Below, one piece after another: positions 47,561 through 60,008 of a DNA stretch of 64,000 bases. The stretch's first letter is position 1. The number at the start of each line of letters is the position of its first letter. The position numbers were made by a program, and so were the translations under genes. Under the pieces are notes generated by a model. That model worked only from the letters and a program-made list of their open reading frames with translations. It did no database searches and was not told the DNA's origin. This DNA comes from Chionis minor (taxonomy: Eukaryota; Chordata; Aves; Charadriiformes; Chionididae). The DNA lies in NCBI GenBank assembly GCA_013398295.1, contig VZSF01006995.1, positions 1-64,000 on the forward strand. The letters are read 5' to 3'.

Positions 47561-48986
47561 TCACAGAATCATAGAATGGTTAGAGTTGGAAGGGCCCTTA
47601 AAGCTCATCGAGTTCCAATCCCACTGCTGTGAGCAGGAACACCTCCCACTAAGCCAGGTTGCAAGCCTCAAATATGATGGACAGTGGCTTGGCAAATTCA
47701 TCTGCCGCTTCCCTCAGGACCCATAAATGTAACTCATCAGGTCTCATGGACTTGTGCAACTTCAGGTTCCTTAAATGGTCTCAAACCTGGCTGTCTACAG
47801 TGGGTGGTTCTTCATTGTCCCAGTCCCTGTGTTTGCCTTCTGTGACTTGGGTGGTGTGGTAGAGCACTCGCAGGTGAAGACTGAGGCAAAAATGTAGTTG
47901 AGTACCTCAGCCTTCTCCATATCCTGGGTGACCAGGTCTCCTGTTTCCTTCCAGAGACGGACTACATTTTCCCTAGTCGTCCTTTCGTCACCGACATACC
48001 TATCGAAGGCTTTTCTTTGTTGCCCCTGATGCCCCTGGCCAGACTTTATTTATCTGGGCTGTAGCTTTCCTAATCTGATCCCTGTCTGTCTGGGCAATTT
48101 CTCTGTATTCCTCCCAGGCTGCCTGTCCTTGCTTCCACCCTCTGTAGGCTTCCTTTTTCTGTTTGAGATTGTCCAGGATCTCTGTTTTCACCCATGCATG
48201 TCTCCTGGTGTTTTTGCCTGTCTACCTCTGTTGGGATGCATCGCTCATGAACTTGGAGGAGACGATCCTTGAGTATTAACCAGCTTTCTCGGGCCCTTCT
48301 TCCCTCCGGGGCTTTATTCCATGGTATTCTACCAAATGTATCCCTGAAGAAGCCAAAGTCTGCTCTCCTGAAATCTAGTGTTGTGAGCTTATTGTGCATC
48401 CTCCTCACCACTCTAAGGAACTTGAACTCCCCCATCTCATGGTCATGGCAGCCAAGGCTGCCCTTGAGCTTCACACTTCCTACCAGCTCCTCCTTCTTAG
48501 TGAAATCAAGGTCCAGTGCACCACCTCTCCTCTTTGGCTCCTCAATCACTTGGAGAGGTAAGTTGTTATTGACAAATTCCAGGAACCTCCTGGTTGCTTA
48601 TGCCCTGCTGTGCTGTCCCTACAACAGATATTGGGACAGTTGAAGCCCCCCATGAGCACCAGGGCTTGCAAACATGAGGCTGCTCCTATCTGTCTATAGA
48701 AGGCCTCTTCAGCTCAGTCTTTCTGGTTGGGTGACCTGTGGCAAACCCTCACTGTAACAGCACCTGTCCCTGCCCTCCCTTTAATCCTGACCCATAAGCC
48801 CTCGTTTGGCTCCTCATCCATCCCCAGGTGGAGGTCCATGCACTCCAGCTGTCCATTGACATAGAAGGCAACACCTCCTCCTCATCTCTCCTGCCTGTCC
48901 TGCCTAAAGAGTTGGCATCCTTCCATTCCAATGCTCCAGTCACAGGAGCCATCTCACCATGTCTCCGTGATGCTAATAAGATCATA
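47561..48986 (-). mobile_element. CR1 retrotransposon with internal deletion
   Basis: The left end (TCACAGAATCATAGAATGGT) is the reverse complement of a CR1 3' end with about one and a half terminal octamers. About 100 bp of 3' UTR follow. At about 47663-47668 the sequence jumps into ORF2, at the reverse transcriptase part before the catalytic core. From there to 48986 it runs back through the linker into the endonuclease C-terminus. The rest of the reverse transcriptase and most of the 3' UTR are missing, so the element is both 5' truncated and internally deleted. Its right end is at the conserved CCATGTCTCCGTGATG block. Confidence 0.93.
47668..48986 (-). pseudogene. CR1 ORF2 remnant (endonuclease C-terminus to reverse transcriptase N-part)
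   Basis: On the minus strand the order from 5' is the endonuclease C-terminal region, then the linker, then the start of the reverse transcriptase. The clearest part is the 159-codon open segment at 48070-48549, which contains GGALDLDFTKKEELVGSVKL, DHEMGEFKFLR, TTLDFRRADFGFFRDTFGR and ESWLILKDRLLQVHERCIPT. All are typical of the CR1 endonuclease-to-linker stretch. A frameshift separates it from 48000-48191, where [20 protein letters not shown] continues the homology. The catalytic reverse transcriptase motif is lost in the deletion, so no active protein can be made. Plus-strand frames here (47535-47862, 48269-48643) are shadows. Confidence 0.9.
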
Positions 48987-50692
48987 AGATCATTTAATTT
49001 TGTAAAGTAAACTAAAAAAACAAAAGGTTGCTTCAGGGTCTTTAGTCTCACCTGACATAAGAATTTGTCTGTTTACTTTCTTCTGGACCCATACAAATGT
49101 ATTCAGAGAGCACAATGGCCTATATTCAAAAGAAAGTGGGGAAAAAATTTTGTGGGCTACTGTTAATACCTTAGGTGTCTCAGCACTCCATTTCTTGATA
49201 GAGCTTTGTCTACTTAATACCTACTTCGTTTCCATTATACCTTGGGTAACAAAGAAAATATTTGTAACAATTTTTACTTAGAAATTAAAATTAAATTAAA
49301 TTAATCTTCCTTAAATTGAATCTCTTTTGCCCACAACGGTAATTCGTGAGTGATCTTCCTGTCTTTATCTCAACCCCTAAGCTATTTAATTTTATTTTCT
49401 CCCCCTTTCCTGTTGAAGAGGTGGAGTGAGAGAGCACCTGGGTGGAGGCCTCTGGTAGCTAGCCAAGGTCAAATTCACCGCAAGTAGGTATTCATAGAGA
49501 CTGACTTTAAACAGAGAAATTAGGCATTGGAAATTTTCCGTATCCAAACACTGAGAACGTACATGCATCACAGAAATCTTTAAAGAAGATGTAATATGTA
49601 ATATACAGAACTTTGCTGCCATCACTGAAGACTCTGTGGTAAGTTCTTTGCATATCAGTCCTACCAGAATTCATCTCAAATATTTCCACAAATCTGGTTT
49701 TCTGAATAGAGAACATTATTGTCAGATATAATTCTGTAGAAAAACACATTACTACAAAAAGAAAACAAAAAAATAAGAAAAGAAAGAAAAAGAGACTAAC
49801 AAATTGATTATTGGTAATGTTGCTTCTTCAGTAACTTCTATGAGCAACAACTATCAAGAGATGAAGTTTGCAGGACATAGCCTGAAATAATCCCAAGTAC
49901 TAAATAGTTAGTAGTTTAACAGCTATTTAGAAGCAACTAGATTTGTGAAGGGATTTTTTATTTTTTGTAGAAAAAAATTGATTTAATATGTAGTAACTTT
50001 CTTTCAGTGAAGTATTGTGTTTTACCCAGTGTTACTTTCCTCAGTTTGAAAACTGGAGGGTGATTGCACTTTCATATATATTTCATAATCATTCTTTCAT
50101 AATGCAGTATTTTTTCTATTCAGTTCAGTTACTCTAATGCAACATAAAGAACACGAATTTTCTGGAAGTTTATGTACTCTTATCCCCAGGACTCAGTTCA
50201 AATGGAAGGTCAATTGCAATATTTCACACAATGTGCAAACTTTACCTATATTTAATTTACCTCTCCTATTTACACTCCTAGTCTTTTCTAGTGAAGCAAC
50301 TATGTAAGATACCAGTTGACATTGAGAATCATAGAACACAACTATTTTGTTGACTATTATTTCCTCTGTACATTTTCTTTAAAAGCTGACATACTTCTAT
50401 TGAAAAGTGACCTCTGTCAGAGACTTAGAGGGAGGCATATTAGAAATGACATCCACGCAGACCCTTCTTTTATAAAATTTTCCACTTCCTATTGTAATAT
50501 AGTATACTTCTGCTAAAAAGACATATGGAATATAGCTTTAATAAATGCAAATCTTTCTGACAAAAGCAAGGCAAAAAAGAAGACAAACTAGTCCAGCATG
50601 TGCTGCCAAGATTCTATATTTGATGATCTTTGAAGATTTGAAATGCAAGATAAATCAGTCATTTCTCTGCCATTGAGACAAAGCCACTAGGA

Positions 50693-50718
50693 AAAAGAAA
50701 AAAAAAAAAAAAAAAAAA
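50693..50718. repeat. Poly-A run
   Basis: About 26 bases of A with a single G interruption, followed by an A/G-rich stretch. There is no adjacent retrotransposed sequence that I recognise, so it need not mark a processed copy. Confidence 0.85.
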
Positions 50719-52724
50719 GAAAGGAAAAAGACTCTAGTGCATAACTTTTGTGTATGTATGTTATTTTGGCATGCTGATAACATTCTCCCTTGGTAATGAC
50801 AATTAAACCACTATTTTCAGCAAATCTAAGGAAAAAAAATCCCATTAACAGAAAAAAGACTTTATATTTAAATAGCTTTTCCCCTCTTGATTCTCTTTTT
50901 TTAAAACAAAGAACTAATTTACAAACCTAATAACATCAGATGAGAAAATATAAACAAATATATGTTCTTACTGCTCTTCAAATGGTGAGTATATAATATT
51001 ACTATATTTGCTCTGTGTTTCTAATTCAGAGCGTTAAGTGATTACAAATTTGTCAAAACTTTCAATTAAGACTGTTCTCCTTGCATTACAGCAAAAAAGA
51101 TGGAGTTCTTTTAGGGTCTGTTTAGCCAATTGAACTTGGCTTCTGTAAAAGCTTGAGATGAGAGACTATGTTTTCCTTAGAGCTGCTTATGCTTATAGGC
51201 TCACATAGCTCATATGGGGTTTTTTCTTAGCTCTAAATCACACTTTTTTTCACACAACTTTCATTTAAGAAAAATTTTTAAAAAAACAAAGTAGTAGGTA
51301 ATGCACGAAAGTAATTCAAAATGTAAAGTAGAATTTAAATTCAATTTTATTGTCAGATTTACTCAGACCTTGTAACAGCCTCAGTTTCATGCTCTTATGA
51401 TAACATTCAAGATGTTTGACAGAAACATTTTTACATAATTGCTTGTGCTGATGGCAAAAATTTGGCTCATTAGGAAGTAAATTATATATTAGAATGCTAT
51501 TTCCCTTACCTGTGCAGTTTGGTATATGGGTGTCTGTGAAATTTAGAAGTCTGGTGTAACATTTTGTCTTAATCATGAAACAAGTGAAAAAAGGGATACT
51601 ATGCTTTATACCATTCAACTGGAAAATGTGTAAGTATTCATACTTATTGAAACAGAATAAACCAGTTTTTGTAAATTAAGACTAAAATCTGGGTTCCTTC
51701 CAATGAATTTTGAAAACTTAACTATATTTTGTAGCCTTCCTTCAGCTATTATTAAAGTCAAAGGATAGAAACATACACCATGAAAAGATGATTTTGGGAA
51801 TCCTTATCTCTTTCCATTGACTACAATGTGAACCATGAGCAATAGTTGTCTAATTGGTAGCTGATTAAAATTCCTGAATTTATGTGAAGGAAATCTGGTC
51901 TTTTATATCTGTAATTTAATGCTGTTGTTAATTTGTGTGTATTTGTTAAAGACGTTTTCTGTTTCAATGCTTTAAGGTACAATGGATGACAAGGGAAGTT
52001 ATGCCCAGCTGCTTATAAGATTTCTTTGATCCAAAGCTCCTCTGTGACTCATTTTCCCCATGGCTTTAATTAACATAACCATTTCTATTTATCTGACAGT
52101 GACATTGAGATTCTTAGAAAAAATGAGCTAAGTAAATTCAGTGTATCTGATACAAGTATAATTATTTCAGATTATTTTCCTGAGGCCAGTTAGGAATTCA
52201 CTATACATTTAGTGTACAAAGGGAGAGGAACAGACCTTATGTACCACTGTTTAATTTTACGAGACAGAAATGACAGTATAAGAAAAAATGGAGTAAAAGT
52301 TTGATTGCTGTGATTTTTTTGGGGCTTTCCATCTTCAGTTTCATTCAATGCCCCTTGCTCTAGTACTGAAGAGACAATGGGATAATGGTTTCTCATTTGT
52401 CATCTCTCCAATGCAAATAGTTTTATAGTTTTCTATGAGTTCTTAATCAAGGTAATTTCCATTTTCATCAGCTCGGGTCATGAGGCTGGAAATGCTGGTT
52501 TGTAAATTGAAACATTATGCAATGTCCCTGACAAACTTGTTTGCTTTTCTTTCTATTGTTCAGCACCACTGAGGCAGTTTTCCTTGTAATTGGAAAATAT
52601 CCCCAAATATGATGCCCATCAACTTTTCTCTGTTTTTCTGGAGTTCCTCATGAGGTTCCTTCCTGAGGCCTCATGATCTTGAAATGCAGCCTTTTATCTC
52701 TGAAAACCATGTGCAATATATATA

Positions 52725-52740
52725 GTATGCATATGCATAC
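52725..52740. other. 16-bp perfect palindrome
   Basis: GTATGCATATGCATAC is its own reverse complement and contains ATGCATATGCAT, which holds two overlapping octamer-like ATGCAT steps. It could be a dimeric POU/octamer-type site, but this is a chance-level motif in AT-rich DNA. Confidence 0.6.
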
Positions 52741-55700
52741 CACTGCCGGAGGATCAGGTTCTCAGAATATTCAGTGCAGTGAGTTGGAACCTTCCCCACT
52801 CCTGTCTCTACCAGGGGGACTTCTGCTCGCATTCTTTTGAGTTCAAGACATCAGTTGTTGCTTTTGTTTGCCCAGCATCTGTGTGATCTGCTACATTTCT
52901 GAAATACATACATTTTAAGGAGAAGCATAACACATTGTACTATATTTCCCATTCTGGATAGTATCTTGTATATTTCTTTTAGAAATAATATACAAAATCC
53001 TTAAATATTACTGAAACTGTATATTGTCTGTTAGTGAAAGAGAAGTGTAATTGTTGTCATGCATTACAGAATGTTAAGCCTTGTGCATTTTCACTTGTCT
53101 TTCCACAGGAGGTAGAATATAGATAACATAGAATTTAATGTATTAAAGCTTAATACATAATATTTCACATAATGCATATTCCACATTTAGTGCCATATAG
53201 TCAACCGCAATATCAGCCATCTACTCTGACTAAACTTTCATTATATGTGTTTCAGGACAGGCAGTAGTAACTGTTCACAGCCATACTCCATCTGGAAATG
53301 GGAGGCAGCAGTACTGCTACAACCCTATAACACCAACAAATGATGTGATGGGATGTTAATTTTATTGCTAAAGAGCAGTAAAGCTAGTTCCCATGAGACT
53401 GCTTTTTCAAAAGGAGACATTATTTTCAGCAAGCCTTCCAAATGTAAACCTCTCTAACTCCTCACTGAGTTACCCTGCTGTTTCCTAAAATATCCTGCTG
53501 GTAAAGATCCTAGATATTATTCATCTGTAGGAGCGAATGCAGGATTTGGAACCATTGGTATATAGTGCTATACTTTGCTACCTAATAATGAACTAGATGA
53601 ATTTTGGAAGAAACTATGTTTGTTCTGAGCTTTACCAGTACAAATTTTGATCACAACAGTGTTATGAAACATGGAAAACTATACTTGAATAGAAGAATAT
53701 TTTTTTCTTACATCTGCTGACTTTTGGTTTCAGATATAAAAAGAAAAAAAGAAAAAAAAAGACTAATATCAATTAGAATAGACAAAAGCATAAAAATGGG
53801 TCTGCTTAATAAAAAATCTGAGGTGGGTATTCTTGTTATTAAAGACTTCATAAATTCAATATTTTAATCATTGTGAAGTCAGATAGGAAAAAGCCTCAGG
53901 AAACCATGTACGGGAACGCATTATCATGGAGAGGGCTGTAGTAGACAGATTCAAGCAATAGTATTTCATGTTACTGCACCATTCGTATGTTTTATCTTGC
54001 CAGTAAAGGTATTAAAACAGAAATTGAATTGTCTCACCTTCTCTGACTACTCTTGGTGGTAGAGTCATAGAATCAAATTGTGAGAATTCTCTCCACAGGC
54101 TCTATAACAGACAGGGGAAAAGAAAAACTACATACTAGATTACCTGGTTTAACTGGAGATGGGGCCAAATAGCTACATTGAATTTCCTCTAGTCACTTTA
54201 GTTGTATCAGCAACATGAAAATCTTGCGCTCTTTAAACGCCTTGAAAGCTGTGAATTCTACAGATGCTATTTATACTGATTGTATATACTTCCACTGTTG
54301 TATGTGTATATGTATGTCATCTGCATGTATGTATAGACAAAATCATCTCAATTTCCTGAAATACTGAAAATCTTACAAATTTCAGAAAAGATACAACAGC
54401 AATAGTTTTACTTTAACTTTCAAAAAGATCCTGTTGAAACTCCCAAACATCTCTGTTTCTGCAGCTAGAACACAAAGATATATACATGTTATAATTCTCT
54501 CTACTTTTAATTTACTTGCAGAAAAACTTCATATTTTTCTGGACCTAAAACACTGAATTCCATAAGTTTGTCAATTTGTGTTGTGAACCTTGTGCATTTG
54601 TGGAAATGTCTTGTGTACTTACAGAAAATTATTAAAATGTTCATTTTTATAACTGGCTGCACTATCCTAGCCTGTGATTTCTGAAAAGGCAGCAACACTA
54701 AGATCCAATGTGAGAGTAGTATTCAAAATACCTTTTACGAAGTTTGGGGGTATTAAATTTACTCTCTTGGTTTTAATCAGTCACAAAGATACTAAATCAG
54801 TCAAAGACTTTGAGATAAATCAATTATTAGAAATCAATGCATTAGCATAAGTTGCTTGAGGCAAAAATATATTTTCAGAACTTAAATTTCCACGTACAAC
54901 TCTCAAAGACAGAAAAAGGCGTTAGCTAGAAAAGTCATAATAAATTCTACCGGCACACAGTGAAGTCATAGTAAATTCCACTATGCCACTAGCAGCTATG
55001 TTTGGCCTTCTAAAATGGTGAGAATTCATACAGAAGCTATGGCAACCACTAAATTCTTGCAAAGCATGAACCAAAATTCTGTTTCCTTGGTGTATGTTTT
55101 TAAAGACAACCCATTGGTTATTGTTTTTCAGGGCATAGAAATTGATACCTGTTCAATAGTCTTCATTGCCTCATAGAATTTACATGCTGGAGAGTGTCCT
55201 AAATGCACAATACATTGTAATCAAACATGAAATTACTAATAATGGGAATGGCGTAGTTTCATCTTCTTAAATTCTTTCCACTAAGGAGAAATTTTCCAAG
55301 ATTCCCTGGAGAGTAGGAAGAAATAAGACTTTCTAGAGCTTTCTCAGATGCAAATGAGTAAGAATATTCAAGATCCATTTCCCGATCCTATATATAAGTA
55401 CACATATATATATTTTTACACTGATAGACATACACATATACAAACATATGGAAGCACTGACTATTTAACTGGAATTCTGGACACTGAAATGATGTCCTAT
55501 TCAATCAAATAGTTTTAAACTGAAAATTCCAACATTTTTGTATGTGCAACCTTCACCTCAGTTCCTTCAAAAATAACAGTACTTGGGCTGTAAGTACAGG
55601 CTGAGAGGCATAAGGCTAATGAGAGCAAGAACAGAGAGAAATGAAAGCCTAAATAATGTTTGTGGCAAAGGAATGTCTTGCTAGAGAGGAACTCTCTTAT

Positions 55701-57863
55701 AAAATTCTCTTGATAAAATCTGTGTAACTTTCAGAACTGGCAAAAAAAATAGTTTGTGCATTTGCTTGTCCTGCAGATAACAAAGGCAAATATGAATGAA
55801 AATATTTTAGTTCATTGTATGCAGGCAAAGTCATTTGTGTATTTATATATGTGTATATATATTTGTGTATGTATATGTTGACATGTTTGGAATTAAGCGC
55901 CTTAAAACTCTGTATCTTAGAGTCAGAGAAAATCAGATGTGAGAAAATACCTGAATTGCCCTATGACAGTTACGTATAACAGATACATTTACTTTAAGAT
56001 CTATAGTATGCACTTCTTTATACATTAGAACTGTAGCCATATTTTATGCAATGCATCATTGATATATTTTGCTGTCTATTTTGTGTTCCATTTGGTAGTT
56101 TCCACATTCAAAAAACAATTCGTTAGAGCAATTTTAATAGGGAAGCGGACTTGTGATTATTAGTTAAATTAAGAAAAAGAAAGGAAAATTTATAATTATG
56201 CTAAAAGAACTATTATGATTATTAACATACTACAAGGAATATTTTTTACATGAAAAATCTCAAATCAATGTTATTTAGCTGAGATAAAGATGATTTTTCT
56301 CAGCAGCACAAATATTACCATACTGAAATATCCTTTTTCTTTATTTCAGTAGGAAATCTGTATTTCAAGGACCCAGCAGAAGTCTACTTTGTACAAAGTT
56401 AAGACTGAGGTTTAAAAACTACCACAGTCAAGAAACATGCACATTGTCTTCTCATTGTAACTGCTTTAATGTATCCATGTAGCACATAATGCTATATTCA
56501 AGGAGTCATCATCTTACTATATATTCACCTCAAGAATATTACCAAAGGAAAGGTCAAAGTGATCAGCTTTCTATATACATTTGCTGACAGCCTGTACCAC
56601 AGAAACTGCACAAAAGCTGTTCCTGGATTTATAAAACGCTCAAAGCATATCAGATGGTAAAGGTCTACAGGCAACTCATGTTTGCCATTAGAAACAAATT
56701 CATTTGCCACTTTTATAATCTTTTCCTAACAAGGGATTGACAGAAGGTTGAATTGCAAAGAAAAATATCCACATTTTTCCCAGATAGGACATGATCTAAT
56801 CATAGGGTCTTGGGATCCATTCTTACCTCATTATTAAGTAAAACCTAACAAAATATAGAAAAATTACCTAAAAATATTACCTATATATAGAGGATAGAAG
56901 TGATAGAAGAATTCTAATTTCTCTTTATAGAACACAAAATATTTCCTTACTTGAGTGAGAAATTACACCCAGGTTTGTGTTTTTGGGATAATATATACCT
57001 TTCTTATGACTTCATTCTGCAGACCTTACTTAAACAAAATGCCATTTGACTTCTAAAAACTCTCGCCAACAGCAGAATCAAGACTTTTATGTTAAATAAG
57101 TTGACAAGTTTTATATTTTCTCTTGTAAACCGTTTTTTCTCTTATGAGATGTTTTAGTACAGTCTGTGGGATGTAGGTATTAACACATAAGGCTCTATTT
57201 CATATTTGAGACGAACCTTGTCTTCCAAGTTTGTAACCACAGTTACAGTTTCATAATTCTGATAAATGTTATAGTTAAAATTCAAAAGGATAAATGTGTG
57301 TTACTTCCTTAATTTGGTATTATTCTTTTACCTAATCCAATATTTATCTACAGCATGCAATATTCCAGCTACTACAGTTAAGATTGACTAAACCAGAAGG
57401 TTCAAAGTACTCAATAAACAAATTCTGACAGCAACCAAAAGAATTTGAGCTGATACTAAAATAAGATCACTGTGTATTAAATCTTCTGTTAAACATTTCA
57501 GCGAGTAGTCAGCTTCCTTTTGGTCAAAATTCAACTCAATACAGAAGCCAAGACAGAAGGTTTATCATATACTAAAGAACGCTGTAAGGTGTAGAATGTA
57601 GCAAACCTGAGACCTCTCTACTAAGAATGTCTGTCTACAAAGACTGGATACTCAGTAAAATGTGGGTCATTGAATCACAGAAAGAGAATCAGAAAGTAAA
57701 CAGTGTTAAGGCCATCTTAACCTGAAGAGGACTAAAACTCACTGCTGTGCGTAACAAGATTCATATACCTATATTCTTCTTTCCATACCCAAACTACATC
57801 TGATATTTCCTGTTAGGTGTTGCCAAGAGATTTTTTAAGTAGAATAATTTAGCAGATGTCACT

Positions 57864-58193
57864 CTAGGTAATGAACTCTTTTACAACGTTAAATTCAGGG
57901 AAATCATGTTCTGACGTTTGGATAATCTGAAGAGTTTCTCCTTGAGGGCTATCAAACCAGTTGTCTGGTTTCTCTGCCAGACAAGTCACTGTTGCCTTCT
58001 TTATAACAAAATAAGGTAATAACAGCTCATGTGCCTGACTGCCATAAATGATACTTAATTCTTTTCCCAGCAGGATCAACACCTGCTCACAGTGTGAATC
58101 TTCCAGAATAACACAGTCGTCTTGTTTTACTGGCAAACAAAGATTATGAGCATGGAAGCAAGTCAGTAAAGGAGACTGTAAAGATTTATGTTG
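57864..58193 (-). CDS. Candidate terminal exon of an unidentified protein-coding gene
   Basis: The minus strand is open for 109 codons and ends in TAG (57864-57866). The frame runs back to 58193, exactly where a strong acceptor ends: CTTTTCCCCTCTCTTCTAG, whose TAG would be the in-frame stop if unspliced. The peptide has balanced composition with many D, E, K and P residues, unlike the F/S/L/N-rich chance frames elsewhere. Visible parts are VILEDSHCEQVLILLGKELS, IIYGSQAHELLLPYFVIKKA, TVTCLAEKPDNWFDSPQGET and the C-terminus EHDFPEFNVVKEFIT. The E-D-S-x-x-E-Q-V-L-I-L-x-G-K-E-L...A-H-E-L-L run resembles a strand-strand-helix part of RPA-type OB folds. That is inference only. I do not recognise the gene. 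A weaker internal acceptor at 58130 would give a shorter exon. No membrane segment or signal is seen. Confidence 0.6.
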   Translation of the reverse strand, partial: QHKSLQSPLLTCFHAHNLCLPVKQDDCVILEDSHCEQVLILLGKELSIIYGSQAHELLLPYFVIKKATVTCLAEKPDNWFDSPQGETLQIIQTSEHDFPEFNVVKEFIT

Positions 58194-58978
58194 CTAGAAG
58201 AGAGGGGAAAAGCTGACATCCTTTTTTTAGGGTTGGATGGTGTGGGTGGTAGTAAATGAATTTTAAACCTAAGACTTTTTTTTAGATAAAAAAGATATCA
58301 GAATAAAAACATAATTTTAAGTTTTAATATTTTTGCAATTATCTTTTACTAAAACTTGTAGAGCAAGGCAGGCACAAAGTACTTCTGTCGCAAAAATAGT
58401 TGAAGTATGAAGGGCTCTGGAGTTTTTAATTCAAACCTTTCTGTTTAGTATTGGACTCTGTACTTTATACTACCATAAGAATTCTGTCTGTAAAAAAATT
58501 TTACTTTTTACTTTTATTCATGTTAAGATGTGTCCTGTATAATATCACTATAGCAACAAGACAATGTTGTTTCCTTGACAACAAATGCATGTCATCTACT
58601 TAAAACTGCAATATGTTCTTCTTTTTCTTCTCTCCATGGTCTTTTTTTTTTTTTTTTCCTTTTTTGGAGAAAAATAAGACACTTGACAACCACTGATTCA
58701 CTAATTAATGATTTTTAGAATAGTCTAAGTTCATATGGCTTCATTTACTGATGTAGTACTTCTACTGTATGAGACGTAGCTCAGACTCTCATCATATAAT
58801 TTGTGTGCCTAAATTTGGAAGGTTTGGAGTTCCTGAATTCAAAACTTCTACCTCGAAATTCCCTATTCATTGGCAGGTGTAAACTTAAAGGTCTTTAAAC
58901 TCTTTATATACCTATGTTTGCAATAGTAAAGTTCATCAGTTTCCAAATTTCCATTTATGGAAGTGCTCGAGTCATAAT
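58194..58978 (-). other. Putative last intron, left part
   Basis: AT-rich sequence between the candidate terminal exon and a CR1 fragment. It has a polypyrimidine acceptor tract next to 58194 (read on minus) and a T-rich run at 58642-58657. I see no other feature here. Confidence 0.4.
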
Positions 58979-59115
58979 GTTCAAGGCCAGGTTGGATGGG
59001 GCTTTAAGCAACCTGGTCTAGTGGAAGGTGTCCCTGCCCATGGCAGAGGGGCTAGAACTAGATGATCTTTAAGGTCCATTCCAACCCAAACCGTTCTATG
59101 ATTCTGTGATTCAAT
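58979..59115 (+). mobile_element. CR1 retrotransposon 3' end fragment
   Basis: About 137 bp of CR1 3' UTR on the plus strand, from TTCAAGGCCAGGTTGGATGG through GTGTCCCTGCCCATGG and GATGATCTTTAAGGTCC, ending in about two and a half terminal octamers (ATTCTATG/ATTCTGTG). It is strongly 5' truncated. It lies in the putative last intron of the minus-strand gene, antisense to it. Confidence 0.95.
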
Positions 59116-60008
59116 GTTTCTGGCGAACATGAAAACTGGCTTACACCAAAGCACAGTCACTACTCATACACTGCCAGTTGTCTTACTTTATTTATCTACT
59201 AATGTATCTAAACACTTAAAATGTATGTAAACTATCTAAAACATAACAGAAGCAGCACAATACCTGTATGTCTTTTGGGATATAATTTAGATTACATCCT
59301 AAATACTCCTAAGAATAGGTATTTCCTCACAAACTTGAATTCATACAGATTTATCCCTGGAAACATCTATGTGAAAGTTTCCCCCATGGAAAAAATAACC
59401 AGTATATCAATGGACTAGCTTTCATAATGAATTAATTTTTTTCTTTGTGTTGTTATGCTGCTGAAGTTTCATAATCTTGCATTTTATGACTTTTCTTCAT
59501 TTTTTTAATTTATAGTTCATCTAACTGTTTATGACACATGCAAAATCTATTATGTGCCTCTTGAGATCTTAATCCTCTGCTTATTGGTACAACTCCTTTA
59601 ACAGTTTTGAAATTCATTATTTGCTGCTAAAAATTGTTTTTCAGTTAGTTCAACTAGTAATTTTGTTGACTTACTTTGAATTCCTCTCCCCACCCCCTCC
59701 CCCCAATCTTTTTAGTTTGAGTAGTAATCAAGCTATTAGTAGTAGAACTGTAGTCTCAATATGACTTGTCATATTAAAAAAATAGTAATAATGTGGGATT
59801 GGTTCAAGTGATGAATATTCCAATGACTTTTATTTTGCAAGTTTTCCAATGACATAAAGAGCCGCACATTAGGATCTGGAGAAAGGCATGCGTACAGACA
59901 GATGTGTGCTTATGTACCATAAGTGTTTATCACAGAAATTAATCATATATAGTATTTTTCCTTGCTCTATATTCTAAGGCACAATTGTAGTCTAACATAT
60001 ATACATAG
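59116..60008. other. AT-rich intronic-type sequence
   Basis: No exon with usable splice sites on the minus strand was found here. A C-rich run lies at about 59690-59705. CATAG at 60004-60008 is the likely left target duplication of the neighbouring LTR. Confidence 0.4.

Larger units (their letters stand above)
48987..57863. other. Gene-free stretch, right part may hold a 3' UTR
   Basis: No gene or mobile element is supported between 48987 and about 56300. There are an ATTAA-rich tract near 49284-49308, A-rich runs at 49758-49795 and 50693-50718, a 16-bp palindrome at 52725-52740, and TA/TG-rich patches near 54295-54340, 55390-55445 and 55840-55880. The part from 57863 leftward lies directly downstream of the candidate minus-strand gene. 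The first canonical minus-strand AATAAA that I found is TTTATT at 56340-56345, which would give a 3' UTR of about 1.5 kb. Confidence 0.5.

Noticed and set aside
48269..48643. 124-codon plus-strand open frame
   Set aside because: Antisense shadow of the CR1 ORF2 remnant on the minus strand.
57664..57730. Possible degenerate CR1 3' end (ATCACAGAAAGAGAATCAG followed by AAGGCCATCTTAACC)
   Set aside because: Only a loose resemblance to the octamer tail and 3' end, with no following CR1 3' UTR sequence.
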